Below are positions 56,733 to 64,000 of a stretch of DNA of 64,000 bases, piece by piece. Made by a program: the position numbers and the translations under genes. The notes below the pieces were generated by a model that saw only the letters and a list, made by a program, of their open reading frames with translations, did not search any database and had not been told where the DNA came from. The DNA comes from Nocardia blacklockiae (lineage in GTDB: Bacteria; Actinomycetota; Actinomycetes; Mycobacteriales; Mycobacteriaceae), in contig NZ_JADLRJ010000005.1 of assembly GCF_015477355.1 (NCBI RefSeq), positions 558,001 through 622,000 of the forward strand. Reading direction: 5' to 3'. Every line of letters begins with the position of its first letter. The stretch's first letter is position 1.

Positions 56733-57194
56733 GTGGGGACCGTGACCGTACCCGACTCGACGTCCCGCCTCACCTGGTCCACTCCCCCGGCGGCGCTGGC
56801 GGTGACCGCGCTCGGCGGGGTGGCGCTCCTGCTCGCGGCGATCTTCACCGGTGACGGGCCGAGTCGTCTGCTGGTCGGGATCGCGGCGGCGCTGCTGCTC
56901 GGCCTCACCGCCCTGGGCCTGCGGCAACGCCCCCGGCTGACCGTCGTCCCGGGCACGATGCCCGCGCTGATCGTGCGCGGCCTGCTCGGCCCGGTGGTGT
57001 ATCCGCCGGAGAAGATCCTGCGCGCCCGGGTGGTCGGCTTCCGGCGGCTGGGCCGCAAGGTGCCCAACCTGGAACTCGACGTCGAGCACGACGGTCACGA
57101 CCGCCTGCTGATCTTCGGCCGCTGGGATCTGGGCGCCCATCCCCAGGACGTGCTGGACGCGATGATCGTGCACGGCCTGACCCGCGGCGAATAA
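56733..57194 (+). CDS. PH-domain membrane protein (Rv0010c-like)
   Basis: A 153-residue protein with two hydrophobic segments (ALAVTALGGVALLLAAIF; LLVGIAAALLLGLTALGL), then a soluble PH-like beta-rich domain (RLTVVPGTMPALIVRGLLGPVVYPPEKILRARVV). It corresponds by position and layout to M. tuberculosis Rv0010c, of unknown function. GTG codons at 56733 and 56742 are both possible starts; GAGG is five nt before the first. It converges with the rhomboid gene one base beyond its stop. Confidence 0.85.
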   Translation: MGTVTVPDSTSRLTWSTPPAALAVTALGGVALLLAAIFTGDGPSRLLVGIAAALLLGLTALGLRQRPRLTVVPGTMPALIVRGLLGPVVYPPEKILRARVVGFRRLGRKVPNLELDVEHDGHDRLLIFGRWDLGAHPQDVLDAMIVHGLTRGE

Positions 57195-57195
57195 C

Positions 57196-58065
57196 TCACG
57201 CGGCCAGCGACATCGCCGCGCCGACGATGAGCAGCAACGCGAGCGCGGCGACGCCGACCGCCGCCGACCACCCGATCCCCCGCGCCGCCTGCGGTGTCTT
57301 CGCCCGCAGCCACTGCGGCAGGAAGAGGATGCCGGCCGTGGCGAGCGTGCCCGCGGCGAGCCCGCCGAGATGACCCCACAGCGAGATTCCCGGCAGCGAC
57401 ACGCTGATCAGCACGTTCACCGCGATAAGCACCAGCATCTGCACCGGGCTCTGCCGCAGCCGCAGCAGAATTACCGTCATCGCCCCGAACAGGCCGTAGA
57501 TCGCGCCGGACGCCCCCGCCGTCGCGGTGTCCTGGGCCAGCCACATCACCGCGGCCGACCCGCCCAGCAGCGAGGCCAGGTAGACCGTGACGAACCGCAG
57601 CCGACCGAGCACCATCTCGCAGTCGCGCCCGAGGATGTACAGCGCGAACATGTTGACCAGCAGGTGAATCGGTCCGTAGTGCAGGAATCCCGCGCCGAGC
57701 ACCCGGACCCACTGCCCGTCGGCCACCGCCGGGGGCGCCAGCACCCAGTCGTGGAACAGCCGCGAACGCTGATTGTCGGCGACGCTGTTCGCCTGGGCCG
57801 CGGTGATCGCGAAGATCGCGACGTTCAGGGCGATCAGCAGATAGGTCACATACGGCGTCGCGCGCTGCACGGCGGGCGCGCCCGCCACGGTCCGCACCGG
57901 GCGCACGTCCGCCTGCCCCTGCCGCAGGCAGTCCACGCAGTGCTGGCCGACCGAGGCTGGGCGCAGGCATTCCGGGCAGGCCGACCGGCCGCACCGGGTG
58001 CATGCCAGGCCGGTGGCCCGATCGGGGTGGCGGTAGCAGGTCGGTGCGGGCGGCTGGGGATTCAC
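57196..58065 (-). CDS. Rhomboid-family intramembrane serine protease with N-terminal zinc domain
   Basis: A 289-residue protein. Residues 10-46 hold a B-box-like zinc finger with Cys/His pairs (CYRHP, CTRCG, CPECL, HCVDC). Six to seven helices follow, with the catalytic Ser in GASGAIYGLFG, the catalytic His in WGHLGGLAAGTL, and the HLLVNMFALY motif. It cleaves membrane proteins within the bilayer. The GTG at 58065 has CGGAG upstream. It lies 16 nt downstream of ppiA and is likely cotranscribed. Confidence 0.92.
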   Translation of the reverse strand: MNPQPPAPTCYRHPDRATGLACTRCGRSACPECLRPASVGQHCVDCLRQGQADVRPVRTVAGAPAVQRATPYVTYLLIALNVAIFAITAAQANSVADNQRSRLFHDWVLAPPAVADGQWVRVLGAGFLHYGPIHLLVNMFALYILGRDCEMVLGRLRFVTVYLASLLGGSAAVMWLAQDTATAGASGAIYGLFGAMTVILLRLRQSPVQMLVLIAVNVLISVSLPGISLWGHLGGLAAGTLATAGILFLPQWLRAKTPQAARGIGWSAAVGVAALALLLIVGAAMSLAA

Positions 58066-58081
58066 GAAACTCCGTCGAGAT

Positions 58082-58618
58082 TCAGTCGATGGTGATGGAG
58101 GAGACGACCACCGGGTCCTTCGGACGGTCGTTGCGGTCGGTCGCGGTGGTGCCGATGGCGTCGACGACCTTGCGCGAGTCCGGGTCCACCACCTCGCCGA
58201 AGATGGTGTGGCGGCGGTTGAGATGCGGCTGCGGGGCGAGGGTGATGAAGAACTGCGACCCGTTGGTGCCCGGCCCGGCGTTGGCCATCGCCAGCAGGTA
58301 GGCGCGATCGAAGCGCAGTTCCGGGTGGAACTCGTCGCCGAACTCGTACCCCGGGCCACCGCGGCCGGTGCCGGTCGGGTCGCCGCCCTGAATCATGAAA
58401 CCCTCCATCACCCGGTGGAAGGTGCAGCCGTCGTAGAACGGGCCGGACGTGCCACCGCTCGCGTTCTTCGTCGTGTACGGCGCCGAGCCGTCGACGAGAC
58501 CGACGAAGTTGCGCACCGTTTTCGGGGCATGGTTACCGAAGAGCGAGATCTTGATGTCGCCGTGATTGGTGTGCAGCGTGGCCACGGCGGTCTGATTCGG
58601 TGAGGTCACGCCGAACAT
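58082..58618 (-). CDS. ppiA: Cyclophilin-type peptidyl-prolyl cis-trans isomerase
   Basis: A 178-residue cyclophilin. The catalytic Arg lies in FHRVMEGFMIQGGDPTGTGRGGPGY, and ANAGPGTNGSQFFIT and NRRHTIFGEVV are family hallmarks. It speeds proline isomerisation in protein folding. No signal peptide is present, so it is cytosolic. The ATG at 58618 gives the usual length; a GTG at 58609 is an alternative. It matches Rv0009 of M. tuberculosis in sequence and place. Confidence 0.95.
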   Translation of the reverse strand: MFGVTSPNQTAVATLHTNHGDIKISLFGNHAPKTVRNFVGLVDGSAPYTTKNASGGTSGPFYDGCTFHRVMEGFMIQGGDPTGTGRGGPGYEFGDEFHPELRFDRAYLLAMANAGPGTNGSQFFITLAPQPHLNRRHTIFGEVVDPDSRKVVDAIGTTATDRNDRPKDPVVVSSITID

Positions 58619-58679
58619 CGTGCCATGCAGGCGGCGAATCGAGTTGTATCCCACTGTCTTCGGGCCGCGCCGGTGCCGG

Positions 58680-58877
58680 TCAGGGCAAGCGGGCGGCTTC
58701 CTCCGGCGCGGAGCCGTTGGTCGAGTAGCCCAGCCGCGGCGGTTCCGGGGCCGGCTCGGGCAGTTGCGGGCGACGGCGGGCCGCCAGCCAGGCGGCGCTG
58801 CCCGCGAATCCGACGAGGGCGGCGACGATGAGCCGGTTGCGCAACCGGCCGGACTTCCGAGAGCTCCCCAACTGCAT
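58680..58877 (-). CDS. Small single-helix membrane protein
   Basis: A predicted 65-residue protein with a basic N-terminus (GSSRKSGRLRNRL), one hydrophobic helix (IVAALVGFAGSAAWLAA), an RRR stop-transfer and a Pro/Ala tail. Codon use fits a real gene. The start at 58877 lacks a clear ribosome site. It lies between the ABC exporter and ppiA on the same strand. I do not recognise a family. Confidence 0.55.
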   Translation of the reverse strand: MQLGSSRKSGRLRNRLIVAALVGFAGSAAWLAARRRPQLPEPAPEPPRLGYSTNGSAPEEAARLP

Positions 58878-58944
58878 GCGACCACTGTGGCACAGCAGCA
58901 CCTTGCGTGCAGCAAAGGCTGGTCACAGTGGTCGCCGCCGCGGC

Positions 58945-59793
58945 TCAGCGACTGACCGAGCGCTGGAACTGGCGCACGGCCAGCGGCACGAACACCGCCA
59001 GGATCGCGACCACCCAGATCAGCGTCGTCGCCACCGGGTGCTGCATCGGCCAGGCGTCCGGTGTCGGCACCGCCGGGCCGGTGTTGCCGAACAGGTCGCG
59101 GGTGGCCTGGGTGACCGCCGACACCGGATTCCACTCGGCGAACACCCGCAGCGGGGTGGGCAGCTTGTCCAGCGGCACAAAGGTATTGGCGAGGAACGTG
59201 AGCGGGAAGATGACCATGAAGCTGGCGTTGTTGAACACCTCGGGCGCCCGCACGACCAGGCCGACCACGGCCATGATCCAGGAGATGGCGTAGGCGAACA
59301 GCAACAGCAGCACGTAGGCCAGCACCGCGTCGAGCAGCGATCCGCGGATCCGCCAGCCGACGAGCAGGCCGGTCAGCGACATCACGACCAGGCTGACCAC
59401 GTTGATCACCACGTCGGCGGCGGTGCGGCCGATCAGCACGGCCACCGGCGCCATCGGTAGGGAGCGGAACCGGTCGATGATGCCCTTCTGCATGTCCTCG
59501 GCCAGGCTCAGGCCGGTGAACGTGGCGCCGAAGACCGACGTCTGCGCGAAGATGCCGGCGATCAGGAATTCGCGGTAGCCGCCCGGAAGGCCCGGCACCT
59601 CGATCGCCGTGCCGAAGATGTAGGCGAACAGCAGCACGAACATGATCGGCGACAGCGTCGAGAAGATCAGCACGTCGGGGACGCGCCTGATCTTGATGAC
59701 GTTGCGTTTGGTGATCGTCAGGCTGTCGCTGACGACCATGGACAGGCGTTGTCCGAGCGTGGGCTGATCGGCGACCGCCGCGGCCGTGCTCAT
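58945..59793 (-). CDS. ABC-2 type exporter permease (DrrB-like)
   Basis: A 282-residue permease with six hydrophobic segments. It carries the family pattern (SLAEDMQKGIIDRFRSLPMAP, then EVFNNASFMVIFPLTFLANTFVP and FAEWNPVSAVTQATRDLFG). It closely follows the DrrB/ABC-2 layout. With the ATPase at 59790 it forms an exporter for a drug or lipid. The start overlaps the ATPase stop by ATGA. Confidence 0.92.
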   Translation of the reverse strand: MSTAAAVADQPTLGQRLSMVVSDSLTITKRNVIKIRRVPDVLIFSTLSPIMFVLLFAYIFGTAIEVPGLPGGYREFLIAGIFAQTSVFGATFTGLSLAEDMQKGIIDRFRSLPMAPVAVLIGRTAADVVINVVSLVVMSLTGLLVGWRIRGSLLDAVLAYVLLLLFAYAISWIMAVVGLVVRAPEVFNNASFMVIFPLTFLANTFVPLDKLPTPLRVFAEWNPVSAVTQATRDLFGNTGPAVPTPDAWPMQHPVATTLIWVVAILAVFVPLAVRQFQRSVSR

Positions 59794-60809
59794 CTGGCTC
59801 TTCCTTCCGTCGCGTCGACACGGCCGGCGGCGTCCTCGCCCTCGGACCGGCCGTTCCCGTTGCTCAGTTCCTCGGCCTCGTGGCCGGTCAGGGTCAGGAA
59901 GACGTCGTCGAGCGAGGGGCGCCGCAGGCCGACGTCGTGAATCTGGACCCGGTGCTCGGCCAGCCGGCCGATGGCGTCGACGAGCGCCTGCGAGCCCTCG
60001 CTGACGGGCACGGTGATGCGCCGCAACCCAGGTTCGAGATGGATCTCGCCGACCGCGAGCGCGGCCAGGGCCTGCTGTGCGACCGCCAGGCTGTCGGCGT
60101 GGTCGACGGTCAGTTCGATGCGGTCGCCGCCGACCATGGTCTTGAGTTCGTCGGCGGTGCCGCGGGCGATGACCTTGCCGTGGTCGATGACCGCGATGGC
60201 ATCGGCCAGCCGGTCCGCCTCCTCCATGTACTGCGTGGTCAGCAGCAGCGTGGTGCCGCCGGCCACCAGCTCCTCGATGACATCCCACAGATCCAGGCGG
60301 GCGCGCGGGTCCAGGCCCGTGGTCGGCTCGTCGAGGAACAGGACGGGCGGGTTGGCGACCAGGGCGCCCGCCAGATCCAGCCGGCGGCGCATACCGCCGG
60401 AATAACCCTTGACCGGGCGGTCCGCCGCGTCGCTGAGCCGGAAGCGCTCCAGCAGCTCGCGGGCGCGGTCCTTGCTGCGCTGCACGCCCATGTGGTACAG
60501 CCGCCCGACCATCTCCAGATTCTCGAAGCCGGTGAGATATTCGTCGACGGCCGCGTACTGGCCGGAGGCGCCGATGTGCGCGCGCAGCCGCTGCGGCTCG
60601 CGCAGGACATCGATGCCGGCGACGGTGGCGCGGCCGGCGTCCGGGATGAGCAGTGTGGTCAGCACCCGGACCGTGGTGGTCTTGCCGGCGCCGTTCGGAC
60701 CGAGTAGCGCCGTGACCGTACCTTCCGGGACGGTGAGATCGAGTCCGTCGAGAGCGGTCAGCTTCCCGTACTTCTTGACCAGACCCTCGGCGATGATGGC
60801 GTCGGGCAT
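59790..60809 (-). CDS. ABC exporter ATP-binding protein (DrrA-like)
   Basis: A 339-residue ATPase. Walker A is GPNGAGKTT, the signature is YSGGMRRRLDLAGAL, Walker B is VLFLDEPTTGLD, and the H-loop is TTQYMEEAD. A C-terminal extension of about 90 residues ends LRRPSLDDVFLTLTGHEAEE, typical of the daunorubicin-resistance (DrrA) group. The ATG at 60809 has AGGAG seven nt upstream. It is coupled to the permease. Substrate unknown; in actinomycetes such pairs move glycolipids or antibiotics. Confidence 0.93.
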   Translation of the reverse strand: MPDAIIAEGLVKKYGKLTALDGLDLTVPEGTVTALLGPNGAGKTTTVRVLTTLLIPDAGRATVAGIDVLREPQRLRAHIGASGQYAAVDEYLTGFENLEMVGRLYHMGVQRSKDRARELLERFRLSDAADRPVKGYSGGMRRRLDLAGALVANPPVLFLDEPTTGLDPRARLDLWDVIEELVAGGTTLLLTTQYMEEADRLADAIAVIDHGKVIARGTADELKTMVGGDRIELTVDHADSLAVAQQALAALAVGEIHLEPGLRRITVPVSEGSQALVDAIGRLAEHRVQIHDVGLRRPSLDDVFLTLTGHEAEELSNGNGRSEGEDAAGRVDATEGRAR

Positions 60810-61381
60810 GATGCTCCTGCCGTTCGTAATGGATTGTGCAGTGACCTGAGCGACACTGAGGCCCAGTATTGCCGACGGCACCGACAAGTTCATTCGATTA
60901 AGACCGTGCCCCCTGCACCGGCACGCGGTCCGGCCCGTGGCCGGACGGCAGAGGCCGCATCCCGGGAATCCGGCGGTGCTCGGGGGTGCCGGCGGGATGC
61001 GGCCGATTAGATCGTCGCCCAGGCGCCGCCGCGGATCGCGAGTAGTGCACTACTCGTTCCGCCCGCGGCGCGGATACTCACTCCGGTTCGACGCCTTCCG
61101 CATGACACGCCGGGAATCCCGGCAATCCGGAACGTCGCCCCCTAATCGGGCGGGTACGGCGGTGCCGGACGCCGGGCGGAGCGCCCGATCCGATGGTTTC
61201 ACAGCCGCTTCCCAGCTCGCGTAACACGTTGTCCCGCAAGCTTTTCGGACCCATCCGGGGAGCACGCGACAGCTACCGCGCGACCTACCCGAACGACCCC
61301 GCACCCCCACCGGGCAAAAACTTTCCGAAAGTGGCAGCCCTCATACACACACAATCACGGATCGTCGCGTAGGATCGTTCA
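60810..61381. other. Intergenic region with long inverted repeat
   Basis: About 570 bp without a supported gene. GGCCGCATCCCG (60953-60964) pairs with CGGGATGCGGCC (60993-61004). CCGGC (60970-60974) and GCCGG (60988-60992) extend the stem inside after a five-base bulge. This could be a terminator or a regulatory RNA. The right end holds the 6C RNA promoter region (TAGGAT at 61370-61375). Codon-like periodicity is weak elsewhere. Confidence 0.5.
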
Positions 61382-61460
61382 CGTCGGCCCCTCCCCCCCG
61401 GGCCGACCCTACGCGGGCCTCGGCTAACTCCCCCCCTTCGCCGAGGCCCGCTCCTAATTT
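61382..61460 (+). ncRNA. 6C small RNA
   Basis: Two adjacent stem-loops, each with a C-rich loop, define the actinobacterial 6C RNA. The first is GTCGGCCC (61383-61390) with GGGCCGAC (61400-61407) around CTCCCCCCC. The second is GCGGGCCTCGGC (61413-61424) with GCCGAGGCCCGC (61440-61451) around a loop containing seven Cs. TAGGAT lies seven nt before the estimated start, and the second stem is followed by TCCTAATTT, so it doubles as a terminator. In M. tuberculosis this RNA (B11) pairs with G-rich ribosome sites. Confidence 0.88.
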
Positions 61461-61482
61461 CCGAGGTGGTTTCGCGGTCGGA

Positions 61483-62484
61483 TCAGGCCCGCCGCAGCAC
61501 ATGCGATCGCAGCCGATTGATGCCGCGCACCCGCACGCTGCGCAGGTGCCGCAGCGCGAAACCCGGCTCACCGCTCAGCTGCGCGGCCGCCCCGTCGTCG
61601 ATGAGAACGGTGCCCGGGCGCGCCACACCGGTCAGCCGGGCCGCGGTGTTCACCACCGATCCGTACAGGTCGCCGAAGCGTTGCAGCACCTCGCCGTAGG
61701 CCAGCCCGACCCGCAGGTCCGGCGTGGTGCCCGCGGACAGCGTCGCCTCCTGGACGGCCAGCGCGATGCGCGCGCCCACCACGGCCGACTCCGCCGCGAA
61801 CATCACCTCGTCGCCGACGTTCTTGATCACCCAGCCGCCGTGCGCGGTGATCGCGTCGGTGGTGATCGTCTCGAACGACTCCAGCAGCCGCGTCAGCTCA
61901 TCGGGATCGAGGTGCCTGGTCAGCCGGGTGTAACCGACCATGTCGGCGAATCCCACGGCCAGTTCGCGCAGCGTGTCGCCGCCGCCCGCGCCGTCCAGCG
62001 ACCGGGCCAGCGCCGCGGCCAGATGCCGCCGCCAGGCGTAGGCCTGCAACTGTTGCAGCGTCGACACGACCTCCTCGGTCGCCTCCTGCGCGACGGCGAC
62101 CTCGTCGGCGTCCGGGTCGGCCGCGGTGATGGCCCGGATCCGGTCCACGATCTCCTCCGCGACCAGATCGACCTGCCACTCCGCCAGCCGCGCCATGGAC
62201 TGGCCCAGCGTGCGCGCGGCCCCCGACTGCTGCCGCAGATCGGTCGCGGTCAGGGCGGCCAGGCTCTGAAAGTTGTTGACCGCCTCCACATCCGCGTCGG
62301 TGTATTCGATCGCGTCGTCGTCCGGATTGGCGGGGAAGCCGAGCGAGATCCACAGCCGGCGCGTCAACTCCGGCGGCACCCCGGACTGCCGCGAGACGTC
62401 CTCGCGGGTGTACCGGCGCGGCCCGTCCAGCAGATACGGCTCGACGACCGACTGCACCAGTTTCGACAAGTCCGCGGAGGCCAT
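61483..62484 (-). CDS. Class III adenylate/guanylate cyclase
   Basis: A 333-residue protein. Residues 1-165 form a helical N-terminal regulatory region (YTREDVSRQSGVPPELTRRLWISLGFP, then DADEVAVAQEATEEVVSTLQQLQ) like that of the pH-sensing Rv1264 group. The catalytic domain has VGFADMVGYTRL (first metal Asp), KNVGDEVMF (substrate Lys and second metal Asp) and GSVVNTAARL (Asn/Arg transition-state pair). It makes cyclic AMP. TAAGGT ends six nt before the ATG at 62484, so the message is probably leaderless. The 6C RNA lies convergently beyond its 3' end. Confidence 0.92.
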   Translation of the reverse strand: MASADLSKLVQSVVEPYLLDGPRRYTREDVSRQSGVPPELTRRLWISLGFPANPDDDAIEYTDADVEAVNNFQSLAALTATDLRQQSGAARTLGQSMARLAEWQVDLVAEEIVDRIRAITAADPDADEVAVAQEATEEVVSTLQQLQAYAWRRHLAAALARSLDGAGGGDTLRELAVGFADMVGYTRLTRHLDPDELTRLLESFETITTDAITAHGGWVIKNVGDEVMFAAESAVVGARIALAVQEATLSAGTTPDLRVGLAYGEVLQRFGDLYGSVVNTAARLTGVARPGTVLIDDGAAAQLSGEPGFALRHLRSVRVRGINRLRSHVLRRA

Positions 62485-62626
62485 GTCTCGACCTTACGGG
62501 GCCGCTCGGACACGCACGACCGCCGTAGTGACGAGTCACAGCCGAGCCGCCCGGCGCAGACGCTCGCGAATGTTCGCGCGCTCCTCGGCCATGTTCCGTC
62601 CAGCCGATCGACGATGTACTCGAACC

Positions 62627-63478
62627 ATGACGAATTCGAACAACACAATCCTGGTTCTCGGCGGCACCGGCAAGACAGGCAGTCGCGTGGCCGCGCAGCT
62701 GCGGGCGCGGGATATTCCGGTCCGGCTCGGATCACGTTCGGCGCAACCGCCTTTCGACTGGAACGACCGCGACACCTGGGCGGCGGCGCTCGACGGCGTG
62801 GCCGCCGTGTACATCGCCTACCAGCCGGATCTCGCCGCGCCCGGCGCCCCGGAGGCCATCCACGCGCTGTCCGCCGCCGCCCGCCGCCACGGCGTGCGGC
62901 GGGTGGTGCTGCTGTCCGGACGCGGCGAACCCGAGGCGGCCGAGTGCGAGCGGATCGTGCTGGAGTCCGGGTTGGCGGCGACGATTCTGCGGTGCAGCTG
63001 GTTCGCGCAGAACTTCAGCGAGGGCGGCTTCGCCGACTTCGTCCTGGCCGGGGAGGTGGCGCTGCCCGCCGGTGCGGTGCCCGAACCGTTCATCGACGCC
63101 GAGGACATCGCGGCGGCGGCCGTCGCCGCGCTCACCGACGACCGGCACATCGGCGCGACCTACGAACTGACCGGCCCCCGGGCGCTGACCTTCGGCGAGG
63201 CGGTCGCCGAGATCGCCCGCGCGACCGGCCGGGACATCGCCTACGTCCCGATCGGCCGCGCCGACTTCGTCGCCGCCCTCACCGGCTACCAGGTGCCCGC
63301 GGAGGAGATCAGCCTGCTCGACTACCTGTTCGGCACCGTGCTGGACGGCCGCAACTCGGCGACCACGGACGGGGTGCGGCAACTCCTCGGCCGCGCGCCG
63401 CGGGATTTCGCCGACTACGCCCGCGCCACCGCCGCCACCGGCGCGTGGGCGGTGCCGGACCACTCCGGCACCGCCTGA
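62627..63478 (+). CDS. NmrA-like NAD(P)-binding protein
   Basis: A 283-residue atypical SDR. The Rossmann motif is LVLGGTGKTGSRVA, followed by VPVRLGSRS, RRVVLLSGRGEP and LRCSWFAQNFSEG. The active-site Tyr-Lys pair of classical SDRs is not obvious, as in NmrA/HSCARG redox sensors and NAD(P)H-dependent ergot-type enzymes. The function is therefore uncertain. No Shine-Dalgarno precedes the ATG; TGTACT ends six nt upstream. It converges with the SnoaL-like gene. Confidence 0.85.
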   Translation: MTNSNNTILVLGGTGKTGSRVAAQLRARDIPVRLGSRSAQPPFDWNDRDTWAAALDGVAAVYIAYQPDLAAPGAPEAIHALSAAARRHGVRRVVLLSGRGEPEAAECERIVLESGLAATILRCSWFAQNFSEGGFADFVLAGEVALPAGAVPEPFIDAEDIAAAAVAALTDDRHIGATYELTGPRALTFGEAVAEIARATGRDIAYVPIGRADFVAALTGYQVPAEEISLLDYLFGTVLDGRNSATTDGVRQLLGRAPRDFADYARATAATGAWAVPDHSGTA

Positions 63479-63498
63479 GACACCGGAAACGCTGCGGC

Positions 63499-63906
63499 TC
63501 AGAACATTCCGTGCGGATGGGGCAGCCGGTCGGGCACCGGCTGCACCACGTCCCAGTGCTCGGCGATCAGCCCGTCCCGCACGCGCAGCAGGTCGACCGC
63601 CGCGGTCTCGGCGTCGCCCGACAGCAGCCGGATGTGTACGGCGACAAGGTCTTCGTCCGCCACCACGCGCACCACCTCCTGCGTCGCCGTCGCCAGCGCC
63701 CGCCCGGCCGGGGTGCCGAAGAAGTCTCGGAACGCCTGCTTGCCGGTACTTTTCGCCGGGTCGTGCGGCACGCGCGGATTGTGCGTCACGAAGTCCTCGT
63801 GCACGAGCGCGAAGGCGCCGTCCAGGTCGCCGGCGGCGAGGCGGCGGTAGAGCTGCCCCACCACGTGCCGGTTGGCCTCGGCGCGGGAGATGCGGTCGAC
63901 GGTCAT
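63499..63906 (-). CDS. SnoaL-like (NTF2-fold) protein
   Basis: A 135-residue single NTF2-like domain. The family features are VGQLYRRLAAGDLDGAFALVHEDFVTHNPRV at the N-terminus and DLLRVRDGLIAEHWDVVQPVP at the C-terminus. Members include polyketide cyclases and many proteins of unknown ligand. I use the ATG at 63906, with AGAGGA upstream; an in-frame start at 63969 would add 21 residues without a ribosome site. A perfect palindrome lies upstream at 63963-63980. Confidence 0.85.
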   Translation of the reverse strand: MTVDRISRAEANRHVVGQLYRRLAAGDLDGAFALVHEDFVTHNPRVPHDPAKSTGKQAFRDFFGTPAGRALATATQEVVRVVADEDLVAVHIRLLSGDAETAAVDLLRVRDGLIAEHWDVVQPVPDRLPHPHGMF

Positions 63907-63962
63907 GGGAATCGGGTCCTCTCCGTTCGGGTTACGCCAGGCAGACGAATCCCGGGGCATCG

Positions 63963-63980
63963 GCGTCACGCGCGTGACGC
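63963..63980. promoter_or_regulatory. 18-bp perfect palindrome at the right edge
   Basis: GCGTCACGC-GCGTGACGC is a perfect palindrome 57 bp upstream of the SnoaL-like start and 20 bp from the window edge. It could be an operator for this gene or for a divergent gene outside. Confidence 0.45.
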
Positions 63981-64000
63981 GCCGGGGATCGGAAACGTCG

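Overview
The window looks like an origin-proximal stretch of chromosome from a high-GC mycolic-acid actinomycete, most likely Nocardia or a close relative. The pointers are very high third-position GC, frequent GTG/TTG starts, and proteins that read like mycobacterial orthologues (SodA, LysX, GltB/GltD, FhaA, FhaB, PstP, RodA, PbpA, PknA, PknB, TrpG, CrgA, PpiA). No database search was run. Family names come from motifs and remembered family features, and the organism call is inference.

Layout: 1-6.8 kb holds a zinc-ribbon membrane protein (cut by the edge), a rhodanese, a cluster of DnaA-box-like 9-mers, superoxide dismutase, a yybP-ykoY manganese riboswitch upstream of a GDT1/TMEM165-type Mn exporter, a TetR regulator, a short-chain dehydrogenase and a DUF1361 protein. 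6.9-11.4 kb holds a cold-shock protein, HtpG, a RecB-like nuclease and a coiled-coil protein. 12.0-14.8 kb is a copper-handling operon (His-rich membrane protein, YcnI, CopC, CopD). 14.9-19.8 kb has RraA, an S4 protein, LysX and a histidine phosphatase. 19.9-21.8 kb has two tandem small secreted paralogues with TTG starts and matching upstream direct repeats, then a cutinase-family hydrolase. 22.2-28.5 kb is glutamate synthase gltB-gltD with a long leader. 29.2-34.6 kb has a secreted chorismate mutase, a DUF4407 protein, a parS-like site, a RidA protein, and a drug exporter facing its TetR regulator across twin palindromes.

34.6-41.0 kb is a MoxR AAA+ ATPase cluster (repeat-bearing membrane protein, DUF4129 protein, MoxR, DUF58, RDD, SpoIIM-like). 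41.9-44.0 kb holds PhoU, a MarR regulator and a DMT transporter. 44.1-54.4 kb is the conserved tRNA-Leu plus fhaA-fhaB-pstP-rodA-pbpA-pknA-pknB block, in which Ser/Thr phosphorylation is tied to elongation and septal peptidoglycan synthesis. Every junction from fhaB to pbpA and from pknA to pknB overlaps by 1-4 bases. To its right lie a split RibD-like deaminase/reductase pair, trpG, crgA, a PH-domain membrane protein, a rhomboid protease, ppiA and a DrrAB-type ABC exporter. 61.4 kb carries a 6C small RNA, followed by a class III nucleotide cyclase, an NmrA-like protein and a SnoaL-like protein.

Themes: manganese (a Gln145-type SOD beside a riboswitch-controlled Mn exporter), copper, envelope synthesis and its kinase control, and chromosome-origin biology (DnaA-box clusters, a parS-like site). 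Many monocistronic or operon-leading genes lack a Shine-Dalgarno and instead have a TANNNT -10 element 6-7 nt before the start codon, which suggests leaderless transcripts. No insertion sequences, prophage or CRISPR arrays were seen.
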